Shown here in pieces: positions 1-10,873 of a DNA stretch of 64,000 nt. The notes beneath the pieces are model-generated. The model did not search any database and was not told the origin of the DNA. It saw nothing but the letters and a program-made list of their open reading frames with translations. The first letter of the stretch is position 1; every line of letters starts with the position of its first letter. The stretch is from Eucommia ulmoides. Its lineage: Eukaryota; Streptophyta; Magnoliopsida; Garryales; Eucommiaceae. The position numbers were made by a program, and so were the translations under genes. The stretch lies in the NCBI GenBank assembly GCA_016647705.1, contig CM028325.1, forward strand, positions 25,902,474 through 25,966,473. The letters are read 5' to 3'.

Positions 1-660
1 TTCTGACAGTACTGATATCAGATAATAGAACTCCTCTCACTAGGGAAAAGGTTACCTAGATGTACAACGAGCTAAAGATACAACATCGAACATCAAGCCT
101 AGTTTATCCACAAGCAAATAGAGAAGCAAAAGTAACAAACAGGTCAATTAAAGAAGTAACAAAGCACCCAAAGCACAAGCAAATGGGTAAAGGAGCTGTC
201 GGTGATTTTGTGGGCCTACCGTACCACTGCAAGTACAACTACAGGAAAAACGCCCTACTCTATAACATATGGAACGAAAACAATGGTCTCAATGGAAATC
301 GGTTTACCTTTAATGAGGGACAACACAGTTAACCTCGTAGAAAACAAAAGAGTGATATGCCAAGAGCTGGACCAGTTGGACGAGAAATGAAAATAAGGTA
401 GCTAAGGATGGCGGCCTACAAATCGAAGATGACAAGGGCGTTCAACCATGTAGTTCGCCCAAGACATTTCACAATAGGAGAGTTAGTACTTCAGAGGGTA
501 ATGCCACACCGTCCAGAGGCCTGGCCAGGAAAACTCGCTCCTACTTGGGAGGGGCCATACAAGGTGATCAAGGTGAACCGACCTAGGACGTACTAGTTGG
601 AAGATCTGGATGGCGTTCCAGTCCCTAGACCACGGAACATCACACATTTGTGAAAATACT
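1..660 (+). pseudogene. Ty3/gypsy integrase C-terminal remnant
   Basis: This is the tail of a gypsy polyprotein that enters from the left edge. The frame at 202-390 holds a WAYRTT...TPYSITYG stretch, typical of the end of the integrase core. A second frame (408-596) holds GELVLQRV and [13 protein letters not shown], the GPY/F-type C-terminal module. The frame changes between these blocks and a stop follows near 388, so the copy is dead. A PRPRNITHL-like tail before about position 660 is the usual polyprotein end. The following 3.2 kb fits the noncoding 3' part of the same element. Family assignment is confident; lineage (Tat-like) is inferred from the antisense ORF downstream. Confidence 0.85.
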
Positions 661-846
661 TTGTGTCAGCTCCTTATTATTTACCATATTAGATTTGAGG
701 AAAAACTGTTTACTATTTTAATTATAAATTTTTAACAAGCAGTCATAGCTTCTTGTATTCACCAAAGGCTTCAACAAGGACCATCCCTACACTTAGGGTA
801 TAAAACGACCTCGAGAATAGGTGCTAAAGTCAAATCACCCACTAAC

Positions 847-1350
847 TGAGCTACCTAGCCCAATTCGTCAAAATTGGCTGAGCGGCCAAGGCCAGCCCAA
901 ATCAATCGATGAACTGCCCAGCCTAGTTCATATACAGACCGAGCTGCCTGGCCCAGTTCGTCAAAATTGGTTGAACTGCCACAGTCATCCCAAATTAATC
1001 ATTGAATGGCCCAGTTCATACACAAATTGAGCTGCCTAGCCCAGTTCGTCAAAATTGGCTGAGCTGCCACAGTTAACCCAAATCAATCGTCTAACTGGCT
1101 AGCCCAATTCACATACAGACCGGGTTGCCTAGCCCAATTCGTCAACATTGCCTGGGTTGCCACAGTCAACCCAAATTAATCGTTGAACTGCCTTGCCCAG
1201 TTCACGTATGGACCGAATTGCTTAGCCCAATTCACCAAAATTGGCTGAGTTGCCAAGGCCAACCCAGATCAATGTGTAACCCCCTAGTATAGTTCACGTG
1301 CAAACCGTGCTATCTAGATCAATTCGCTGAGCTACCAAGACTAACCTAGT
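847..1350 (+). repeat. 93-bp tandem array in gypsy 3' region
   Basis: Five and a half head-to-tail units start at about 848, 941, 1029, 1122, 1215 and 1307, with spacings of 93, 88, 93, 93 and 92 bp. Each begins GAGCTGCCTAGCCCA and contains TTCGTCAAAATTGG. The array lies directly after the integrase remnant, a place where Tat-type gypsy elements often carry tandem repeats. A partial reading frame of about 69 codons crosses it but is a by-product of the repeat. Confidence 0.85.
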
Positions 1351-1522
1351 GGTTAAAAAAATAATAAGTTCAACTCATCCTATAAATACCAAGGTCAGCT
1401 CACCAACTACTAGCTCAGTCCAACCAAACTTCAGGTCAGCAAGTATATTATTAGTCTGGATTCATACAATCCACATCGCGTTTATTAGTTAAACACGATA
1501 TATGAGGAAGGCAGAGGGGGAA

Positions 1523-1655
1523 AGAATAAAAACACATTTTTTATTCTTCCGGGAAGAATAAAACCAAAAGAATAAAAACACATTTCTTATTCTTCCGGGA
1601 AAAATAAAACCACATTTTTTATTTTTCCCAAAAATAAAAACACATTTCTTATTCT
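1523..1655 (+). repeat. AT-rich short tandem repeat with inverted symmetry
   Basis: Three to four copies of a 35-45 bp unit that includes AATAAAAACACATTTCTTATT and CTTCCGGGAA. Within units GGAAGAATAAAA faces TTTTATTCTTCC, so each can fold on itself. A purine-rich tract (1503-1524) sits just before it and could be a polypurine tract. Confidence 0.6.
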
Positions 1656-2036
1656 CCCCAAATCACTCATTACCCTCATTAGAAGTTATGACTGGGAAGC
1701 TTACCCTCATTATCCTGAACTTTACTTTTTTCTTAAAACGTGAGTGCTAAGAACCCTTTTTCTATGCATGAATGATATTTGAACAAACGATCTATTCTAG
1801 AAAATCATTCAACACACGACACTTGAAGTTCAACAATTTCTCACAAACAACGAACTTATCATTGCAATCCAAGATACATAAAATTCTTGAACGTATCACT
1901 TCTTACCATGGAGTTCAGACTGGGAAAGAGAATTACACATATTGTTAAAAAATTCTCTTGAGATTTTTTCGAACATGTAAGGGCTTATTAGGTGACTTAT
2001 AAACCCGTACTATTCAAAAAATGCTCTTGAGGTTTT

Positions 2037-2531
2037 TTACAATAAATAAATAAATAAAATAAAATAAAAAATAAAAACTACTCTGACCCTGAAGAAGGCA
2101 AAGAGCCTGAGTTTTCGGAGTCCGAACTTGAGTGATATGCCTGCTTCATACTGGCTTAGCGCTAGAACCAGGGAGCATATCTTTTCCCTCTTCTCCTCAT
2201 TCTTGTCTAGAAACTTCTCTCTCTTCGCCTTCAACACATCATTGTGGGTTTTATAGAGGTGCACTTGGGCTCGCAGCTCTTCGATTTGTTTCTACACCGC
2301 CCGCAACTGACCACGGAGTTCGTGGAGTTGGGATATTGCACAAAAATGAATGGCGTCAAGAGAAGTATAGAGGATAGTGGCTTCCTCGATAGCCCGAAGC
2401 CTGGAATATTTTTTGTCGAAGGTCTTCACCTTCATTATGAGTTGACGAAAGAGGTACCCTAACTTAACTTTCTTCTTCCATTCGACCTGAACAACATTGA
2501 AAATATTAGAAACAGACGACGACGAAGCCAT
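2037..2531 (-). pseudogene. Antisense ORF of a Tat-like gypsy element, one in-frame stop
   Basis: A reading frame of 165 codons runs opposite to the gypsy polyprotein. It starts MASSSSVSNIF at 2531 and is broken by a single TAG at 2292-2294. Beyond the stop the same frame continues with KQIEELRAQVHLYKTH and a highly charged, K/E-rich segment that looks coiled-coil, ending in a hydrophobic, low-complexity tail. Plant Tat-lineage elements are known to carry an extra antisense ORF between integrase and the 3' LTR, and position and orientation match. The function of such ORFs is unknown. I infer homology from position and character only, because no motif is diagnostic. Confidence 0.55.
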
Positions 2532-2879
2532 ATTCGTACCAAAATGGAAGGAAGAAAAGGGAAGTAGAAAAGAAATAGGAATCGAAAGGGAAAACTATGA
2601 AGAAGTATTGAGGAGGTCTGGCCTTAAATAGCCAAACCAATGATCATGAAACGACGGAAAAGATAGAACTCAATCGTCGGGTTATTGATGACGTATGGGG
2701 ACAAACGGCGACAACAAGTATCGAGGGAAATGAGACGTTTTCCCAGATCAAGTACGACCAAAATTTAAGGCCATTCATAATTATCGAGTGTCATCATTAC
2801 TAAACCGATAAGACTAATAGTGGAAATGATGGTTAATTGATAAAACAGTACCTAGCTAATCTAAATTTCTTAGGAGAAG

Positions 2880-3844
2880 TGTGGCACGGAGCTTGACAAA
2901 TAATAATCCACTGGGAGGGATGCAAATCTGGTCAAAATTGAGCTGACCTCATCCAATGCTAAACAAGATCAGGCCAGATTTGGGCCAAGCCAGGTCAAGA
3001 GTATGTTGGGCCCAATCAAAGGGCACAGGGGTTCTGCACACGACTACTGGCGCCTTTATTATAACCTTAGCTCGAGCCAAGAGATCTAGAATAAGGTCTG
3101 AATTACAATCTCAGAAAAAGGACTTACCAAGGGACTGAAATAGAAGAAAAATGATCTTTCATCTCATTTCGACGAATCGCCATGGAAGTCAAAATGGCAA
3201 ATGATAAGAGAAAATTTTCTACGTGTGAATTATGAAACCAGTATCGAGAAACCGAGTCGGGTCAGTGCACAAAACCTGATAAAAAAAAAATGGACCTATG
3301 ATCTGACGATTGCAATTGAACCAACAGTACTGGTGGCCCAAGATAAGGAATGTTTGACCTGCTGATGAGGCCCAATCAAACGAAGGGCCGACCCAGTGTC
3401 GAACAATGCCCATCAATAGGGGCCTGAATATTAAGCCCAAATGTGGTAGGTCAACGATAATCGTTGCCTCACGTACTCTCCTCACCATGGGTAGGCGTGA
3501 TTAACGCCTCATTCCATAATGGGCACACGAATGACATTCACGATGACTAAGAAAGGAACGTGGAGAAAATCATGGCCAAAACAGCGACGAGCGGGATCGG
3601 CACACATATACAGGAAGAATAGGTATCAAAACACAACACTCTCTCAATATTATACTCAATATTCATTAGAGCTTTTATTCTCTCTTTAGAACAATTTAAC
3701 TTTATTCTCATGCCAGAGGTTCTTTGGCCGACATAACACTGGTGTCCCCCATAAAACTAACTAGTTTTACAGGTCAAGTTGCAGGTTACGGAGGTTTTCA
3801 CCACGTGAGACCCTGTAACACGTACCAGATAATTTTTTGCAACA
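2880..3844 (+). repeat. Probable 3' LTR of the left-edge gypsy element
   Basis: The segment may begin TGTGGCACGG after a short purine run (AGGAGAAG) and end TTTTGCAACA. The last 250 bp contain a CTCTCTTTAGAAC stretch and a GC-richer block ending GTAACACGTACC, the usual look of an R-U5 region in plant gypsy LTRs. The right end is better supported than the left. The partner LTR would lie outside the window, so no target-site duplication can be tested. Confidence 0.45.
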
Positions 3845-4299
3845 TCAACCTCTATTTCATTAAAAAGAAAAATAAAAGAAATTTGGGGTGCCACTCCTTT
3901 TTCTATTCGTATAAACGTGGGTACGACTCCCCTTTTTTCTTTCTTTTTATATGAAATGTGGGTAGCAACCCCATATTTACCAAAAACTACCCCCCATTTT
4001 ATAAGGTTGGTGTAATTTTCCGAAAGTTCTATACATTGTAATTGAAAAAAATAACAATAGTTTTTATGAAGAACTCAATTTTTACTATATCTCGTGGAGA
4101 TGCTCTAATACATACTAAGTGTAATAAATATTCAAATTGATTTCTAGTTAGATATATTTACACCGCTTACCCTCGTTATATTTTTATAAGGTTATAAGTT
4201 TTATTTTATGATCAATTTTTATTTATTTTTATTTCGTCAAAACAACTTTTTATGATTAATTAGACCTATATAGTATTTTGAATTAAGAAATTTTACTCA
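3845..4299. other. AT-rich intergenic DNA, nothing recognised
   Basis: No gene or element could be supported here. It contains short imperfect repeats around GGGTACGACTCC and GGGTAGCAACCCC, and AT-rich sequence without open frames. Confidence 0.5.
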
Positions 4300-6215
4300 G
4301 CGTGTCAAATTATTTAAATTAAAATTTTAAGTTAATCTTGATAAATTGTAATCCAAGTAAAATTAGGCCCCGTTTGGTTAGTGTTTTCAACTCAATCTAA
4401 CCCAAAAATTTTGAGATTGATTTTTGAAAACGCCTTTAGCAACACAAAACTCAACCCAACCCAACCCGAAAAATGAGAATTAATTCTCAAAATCCTAAGG
4501 AAATGAGAACAAAAAAAAAACCCAAAACACTCAACCCAAGAAAACAGACACGCACGGAATTATCTCAATTATTATTCAGATCCCGTGTTCTACTTTTGTT
4601 AAGCGCAATACAACAAATTTTTATTTTTCTTTTTTTTCAGCCATGCTCTACGATATCTCAATCGCTCTCACCTCTCTGTGTGTCTTCCCGTCTTCTCTCC
4701 ATCTACCATCGTCGTCTTCATCTTCCGCTACCATCGTCGTCTTGCATCTTCCCGTTGCCATCATCGTCTTCGTCCTATCGCTGCTCCATTACTTTCGCCA
4801 TCATTGCTCTCTCCGTTCATTGTTGATTGTTATCGCCTAGCCAATGACAAACAACGGCGAAGAACAACGAATTCTTCGTTGAGGAGGCCAACGAAATCGC
4901 CATCACCTACGAAATCAAAACCCTAACTCGATAACGAAATGAATTTCGTTCAGGAAATCGATTTCGTCAATGAGCTAAGGTTCGTGAAATCGATTACGAT
5001 TTCATTTCGATTTTGTTGGTTTTCATTTCGATTTCGCTGGTTTTCATTTCGATTTTGTTGTTCTGGATTGCGAGGCTCTAATTCTAGTTTTCATTTCATT
5101 TCAATTTTGTTGTTCGTTGTTGCGAGAGTTCAGTTGTTGTTGCTGATTTGAAGCCTCTCCAGTGCGCGATTACACTTCCTCCACCACATATTCAATTTCT
5201 AGGTTGGCTAGGCGAAGGAGTTTCTATAGCGTGAGACGATTTCAGGTGGATGTGGGATGATTTCTAGTGGATGTAGGATGATTTCCTTGCTAAATGTATG
5301 CTTTAATTGGTTTCGTTTGCTTCTATGATTTCAATTTTGTTGTTCGTTTACTTTTGTGATTTCGATTTCATTGTTTGATTCTGTGATTTCAATTTTGTTG
5401 TTCGTTCATGAAATCTCTGTGGAATTCGATCAATGGCAATATTGTTCGGTGAAGATGAATACAAAGGAAGAAAAAAGAAGAAAAAGAAAAAGAAAATAAT
5501 AATAATAATAATAATAAAATAAAATAAAAAACAATTGTGAGGAAATTCTAGGATAATATCGTTATAAAACGCGATTTTGTTTCCAACGCAAAAAAAAAAA
5601 AAATTGTCGTTACTAAACACAATTCTGTTTCCAATAGAAAATAAAATTCTCAACTCAACCGAACTTAATTCATCACAATTTAGTTGAGAAAAGTGGGAAC
5701 ACTAACCAAACGCCACATTAACAACTCAACGTATCAAATTATTGAAATAGATATTTTATATTAATTTTGTTAAATTGTAAAACAAGTAAAATTGGGCCAC
5801 TACATATAAGCCCACATTGAGAAAACACCACCTATATATTTATTATTTAAAATATACTCAAATATATATTCTATCACTACATCAATCGCAATATAATAAA
5901 TGGAGGGATTGCAAATTTTACTGTCTAACAACAATGTTAATAGCAATATAATGAAAGGGGATATGCAAATGTTGTTGCACAACAATAATGTCAACATCAA
6001 CGTAATAAATAGAGGATGTAAATGTTACTGTACAGTAAATAATTATCATATACCAATTGAATTTTTCTCTAAATTTAAATAACTATATAGGTATAAGAAT
6101 GAATTAGTAATTAGCTTTAGTGCCATGATAAAATACCCTAAAATTAATAACTCTAACGTGTCAAATTATTTAAATAGATATTTTATATTATTTTCGGTAA
6201 TTTGTAATACAAGTA
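4300..6215 (+). repeat. Three copies of a 65-bp AT-rich repeat split by insertions
   Basis: Copies at about 4300-4370, 5728-5792 and 6155-6215 share CGTGTCAAATTATT..., a TTTTATATTAAT-like centre and ATACAAGTAAAATT. The first two are separated by a 1.36-kb TIR element, the last two by about 340 bp. They look like a short tandem array broken up by later insertions, lying just inside a Helitron 3' terminus. Confidence 0.6.
4371..5726. mobile_element. Non-autonomous TIR element, PIF/Harbinger-like
   Basis: The left end reads GGCCCCGTTTGGTTAGTGTT. The right end (AACACTAACCAAACGCC) is its inverted complement apart from the outermost bases. TTA is present on both sides, the usual 3-bp target of PIF/Harbinger and Tourist elements. 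No transposase is present. The interior has pyrimidine-rich stretches and many copies of TTTCGATTTTGTTG and TTGTTGTTCGTT, which give spurious low-complexity frames. It inserted exactly between two units of the 65-bp repeat. A hAT-type origin is the alternative. Confidence 0.55.
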
Positions 6216-6260
6216 AAATTAATATATTAATTTAAAATATTTTATTTAGATTAACATATC

Positions 6261-6291
6261 CACGTGCTTTGCACGTGAGTGGATAACTAGT
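6261..6291 (+). mobile_element. Helitron 3' terminus
   Basis: CACGTGCTTTGCACGTG (6261-6277) forms a perfect 7-bp stem with a 3-nt loop. It is followed 10-13 bp later by CTAG (6287-6290) and then T. A hairpin about 11 bp before CTRR and a following T define plant Helitron 3' ends. The matching 5' TC end was not located with confidence; the repeat field to the left is probably part of the element. Confidence 0.65.
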
Positions 6292-6478
6292 ATTTTCTAC
6301 AAAGGAGGCTCGCAGATCAAGATGTCAACCCTTTGATTTGGCTAAGTGCAATATAAATTCATCATCATTCATCACCCTTTTATTGCCATTAAAACTTTTC
6401 GAATTTTTCCGCCAAAATAGCCCAAATGCCCTTTACCGTCTGAATAGAAAAAACGCCACCACGTAGTTGAAATTACGG

Positions 6479-7275
6479 CAGGTCTGCTTGGACAGAATCG
6501 GGACGGAATAAAATCGTATTTTGTCATCGATTCTTATTTTGTTATTTGGTTCTCAAATGAAATTATTTTTGTGATTATATTGGAAAGAAAATCAAGGCAA
6601 TGAGATTTCATTTGAAATAGATTGGAATCAAATCTAACCCAATGGAATCAAAATTAAAATTATAAAAAAAAACAATCATGGATTCAGCCCAATCCAAAAA
6701 TTAGATAATAGAAACAGAAAATTGAAAACATAAACAGAAATTAGATAATAGAAACAAAATTAGAGAATAAAAATATATATTAGAGAACAGAAAATTGGAA
6801 ACAAAAACAGAAAATTGAGAACAGAAACTGAAAATTAAGAATAGAAATAGAAAATTAAAAAACAAAAAATTGAGAACAAAAAATTGAGAACATAAAATTA
6901 GATAACAAAAATCGAAAATTGAAAATAGAAACAAAAAATTAGCGAATAGAAAATTGAGAACAAAAAATTAGAGAACAGAAATTGAAAATTGAGAACATAA
7001 ACAGAAATTAGAGAACAAAAACTGAAAATTGAATGAAATAGTGAAATATAATAAAATGAGAAAATAAATAAAATAATGAAATATAATAAAATTTTGTAAT
7101 AAGATAGAATTTTATTATATTTCACTATTTCATTCATTCTTTCTTTCCATACCAACCAAACAAGTAAATGAAATAGTGATTCCGTTGACAATTCAATTAT
7201 ATTCATTCTTTCATTCCATTATTTTTTCCATTTCATTCCACCCTCATTCCATTCCGTCCAACCAAACGAACCGTT
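6479..7275. mobile_element. TIR-like element with internal minisatellite
   Basis: The left side (GGTCTGCTTGGACAGAATC..., with GACGGAATAAAAT) and the inverted right side (GGTTCGTTTGGTTGGACGGAAT) resemble each other imperfectly, as in decayed hAT- or Tourist-type elements. No transposase is present. The centre is the minisatellite listed separately. Confidence 0.4.
6695..7030. repeat. AT-rich minisatellite
   Basis: Irregular repetition of 14-20 bp units such as GAAAATTGAGAACAGAAA and AATTAGAGAACAGAAA. The complementary strand reads as a long phenylalanine-rich frame (6701-7206), an artefact of the repeat. Confidence 0.8.
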
Positions 7276-7517
7276 AGGATTTCAATAGTCTAATTTCGGT
7301 CTGATTTCATATAAACCAATATCAAAACCGTTAGACATATCTCAAATGAAAATCACAATCAAAATTGTCAATTTTTTTTAACGGATTTAAAAACCGAACC
7401 ATTTACCTTTATACAAAACCAAAACTGTGAAATATGACAGTTGTTTTTTTATATATAAACAAAAATATAAAATATAAATTCAGAAAAACAAAACAAATCA
7501 CAAAACTAACCCTAACA

Positions 7518-7569
7518 CACACACACACATATAAGAGGAATTAAAGTGTAAATAAATAAACACACACAC

Positions 7570-7608
<39 letters not shown>
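7518..7608. repeat. CA and TA microsatellites
   Basis: Two short (CA)n runs (about 7518-7530 and 7561-7571) and a (TA)n run (about 7579-7607). Confidence 0.9.
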
Positions 7609-7614
<6 letters not shown>

Positions 7615-8076
7615 AAACATGACGATTTTTTGGCTGATTAAGACAAACTTATGACTAGGACAAAAAAATATAACTAGGACAAACAAAATTGATGACGATG
7701 ATGAACAAACTTGTTGAGTAGGACATTTTACCTATTTAAGTTAAGGAATATATAAGGAAATTAAATTTATCTAAAAAGAAATAAAGTTATATTAATATTA
7801 TTTTTGGCTTATAAAAATATAAATAATGATATAAAAAAAAAGGTATATAATTTCTTAATTGCTTAATTTTTTCTCTCTATCTCTTAATTCTCTCTCTCTC
7901 ATGGCCTTAATTCCTTAAATAGAGACACCAAAATTAATTAAAAAATTTAGTCACTTTTTAATTTATTATCTATTATATAAAATATAATGATTTTTTGACT
8001 GACTAGAACAAACTTATAACTAGGATAAACGAAAATATAACTAGGACAAACAAAATTGTTGACTAGGATATTTTAA
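7600..8076 (+). repeat. Direct repeat pair resembling Helitron 5' ends
   Basis: Two copies (about 7604-7735 and 7969-8075) share TATTATATAAAA, GATTTTTTG, ACTAGGACAAACAAAATTG and AGGACATTTTA-like blocks. The second begins TCTATTATATAAAA after an A, the form of many plant Helitron 5' ends. Tandem Helitron starts, or a Helitron inserted into a relative, would explain this. Confidence 0.5.
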
Positions 8077-10873
8077 CAGCATAAGCTAAGGCACACATTG
8101 AGCAATTAGACAATTGACCCCTTTTTTCGCTAAATCTATCTATAGAAACAAGCTTATGCACTGTTTTAATATAAACGCATAAATAGACTAACGCACTGTC
8201 TATCTATGGTAATAGACAGTTATATATGATTATGTTTTTAAATGCTTATCCAATGCACTGTAATGCTCATTTAATAGATTTTGCACGGTGCTTAATTTAG
8301 AAACAAATGCATCCCTTCCGTATTAAGCCAATTGAGAGCATTTCTCAAGCAGGATCTCTTCCTCTCTCCAATTCAGAGCCGTCCTCAAGCATCTCTTTTT
8401 CTGAATTAAAACCCAAGAAGCAACTCGATTTACAATCACCTCTCTCCCAATTAGCTCTCTCTCAGTTGGAATGGAAACCCTTTGCCTCTTTGTCTTTCTC
8501 AGTTATCACATTCCAATTGAGCCTTAGTTATTCCGATTCCTAATTCCATAATCCACTCCCTAATTCTCAAGCAATTCTTTTTCCCTAAATATCTCTGCAC
8601 TCCCCCGAATCTATATATATATAGTCCTCACAACCATCACAATTGACACACAACTATACATCCGTCGTCGTCTTCCTCCACCGTCCCACAAAGCTGAGTT
8701 GTCGTTCAGCCATCGAGCAAAAATCACTTCTGCTGTCGCACAAAGGTGAGTTGTCATTGTTTACTGTTTCTATTCTCAGTTTATGGTTCTGTTTGTCAAT
8801 CTGTGATTTATCGTATATGGTTTCTTCCTGCTCATTTTTATCAATTGACTGGATATGTTTCCTTGATTGATTGTGTGTTGAATGCTCATTTTTGGATTGC
8901 ATTCATTATGTGATCATACTTTATGCATTGGGTAAATTCGTATGTATACTGATATTTTGTTGGATTTTTTTAGGAATAAATCTGCTTCTAGACATTCGAG
9001 CTGAAATAAATTGTGCCATGGCTTTTGAATTTTCTGGTATGATTTCATTGATGACTCTAATAACTGCATCATACTGAATCTGCTCATTGTCAATCATAGA
9101 AAGCTTTGCGTTCATCCCATTGATCGAAAATAGAGGATCAATTGCTTATTTCATGCGTGCTTATAGTTTGATTTTTCATTCATTTAGGAACTCCTGTGGC
9201 TTGCGTGTCGTTGGCATTGTTCGGAGCACTGTTTTCTTGATTAAGTCCTCTTTTTGGTATGCTTTTGGGTGCTTATGTTAATGAAATAAAAATTCTCGAG
9301 GCCCTCACGATGTTCTTAGGGCCTGATAAATTCGACCTTATGACTTACATTTTATGTAATTAGTGGAATCAACAAGGGATCAAGATGTGGAAATCAGATG
9401 CAATTATTTGCATCTCATGTGAACCAATTATCTACAGTGGCGTTTATTAATTGTTTGCTCCCAGTTTTCTTGGAACAAAAACAGAAATCTAAGAGACTGT
9501 TATTTTTGCCATAAATTTTACTTGGTCCCATTTTAGACCGTTGATTCAAAATTGTAAGGATTTTTTAAAAGGTTGTGATTTATTGCATTAATCATGTTTT
9601 CGTTCAAACTCTTTTGGTTATTTGAATTACAATTTAGTTCTTGATATATATATATATATTCTTTCTCCTCATTTTTTCTTCTTCTTAAAGTTATGTTTCA
9701 GGCCTATTTTCAAATAGATTTTTAAGCCTGCAATATTTGCTCTGAGGAGTTATACATCTCTGCCTTTTGAGAGAGAATTTATCTTTACGTCAATCTGCTT
9801 ATTCTCTCCATTTTCTTTTTTTAATTTTTGTTTCGAATTGGGTTGGGTCAGTTATTTTTTACGTTATACTTGAATTACTTTTATTTTATTTTTCCTTTGC
9901 AATTGAGTTCAATTGGTGTAATTCTATTTGCATTAGATTTTTATTTTCAATAAGTGTTCAATTGTTCTAATTGAATGGGACTGTTGTATAAATAAAGGGT
10001 TATTTTTTCTTTAAAAAAAAAAAAAAACACTTTATGTTATTAGTCATCGTTGTGTCGGTTTGAAAACAGGAGTGTGTGTGAATGTTGTATAAATAGAGTA
10101 AGTTATTTATTTATTCAAATGTTGGTTAGTTTTATGTTTACTTGAAAAACTCACCGGGTGTTAAGAGCTTGGAAAAAAAATGATGCTTTGTCGTTTTTTT
10201 AATTGTTGATTAAATTTCGTTGATTGTTATTAGTTATTGTTCTATTCATTTGACAACAAGAGTCGGACGTTGAGAATGTTGTATGAACAATGAGTTTTGT
10301 CAAAATAAAAAAAAATTAAATTTGTACATGCATTATTAATTTGTGCCCAATTAAAGTTCATATGATTAATTTATTTCATCATTCCAATTTTGATTTAATT
10401 GTTAATTTGTGCCTAATTAAATTTGTACATGCATTATTAATTAGTACCTAACTATGTTCATATTTCTAATATTTTTTAATTGTTTTTTTAACTAGATGGA
10501 TAAAAAAGTGAAATTTGTTTTTGATATTGGCTATGTACAGGTATAGGTTCAATATTATGCTTTATATGTTAGTTAGGTTGTTCATATTGCTGCCAATAGT
10601 TTCTTGGATTGTTGTATGTTGCTACATATCTTATTTGGGTTCTACCTTTTGTAATTTATATTTGTGTTTTTGTTTAGATTTTTGGTATTAGTTATGATAT
10701 GATAGTTTATTTATTTTGCGGTTTGTTTGAATTGTTTATTAATGTGCAATTGTTATTATATTAACGTTCAAATGAAATATGTGAGAATATTGAATAAATT
10801 AAGGAGTTTATGTCAAAAAAATTAAAAGATTTTTATTTTTCATCTATGCCTTCAGGCACGGGTTATACGCTAG
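7969..10873 (+). mobile_element. Candidate non-autonomous Helitron
   Basis: The 3' end is well formed: TGCCTTCAGGCA (10847-10858) is a short hairpin followed by CTAG (10870-10873) and T. The proposed 5' end is TCTATTATATAAAA at 7969, preceded by A. The interior (8300-9300) contains CT-rich sequence, a TATA-like run (about 8612-8624), a donor-like CAAAGGTGAGTTG (about 8740) and a pyrimidine tract ending TTTTTTTAG at about 8973. This looks like a captured promoter, 5' leader and first intron, but I cannot identify a source gene and no long frame exists. No Rep/helicase is present. The 5' boundary is the weak point; 8610 is an alternative. Confidence 0.5.

Noticed and set aside
4473..5151. Several + frames with R/S/P/H-rich content
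   Set aside because: They come from simple-sequence words inside a non-autonomous TIR element; no start context or domain.
6701..7206. Phenylalanine-rich minus-strand frames that look like membrane proteins
   Set aside because: They follow the AT-rich minisatellite exactly; the composition comes from the repeat.
8643..9281. Possible short genes in the 8.6-9.3 kb segment
   Set aside because: Frames are below 90 codons, on both strands, with no family features; better explained as captured noncoding leader in a Helitron.
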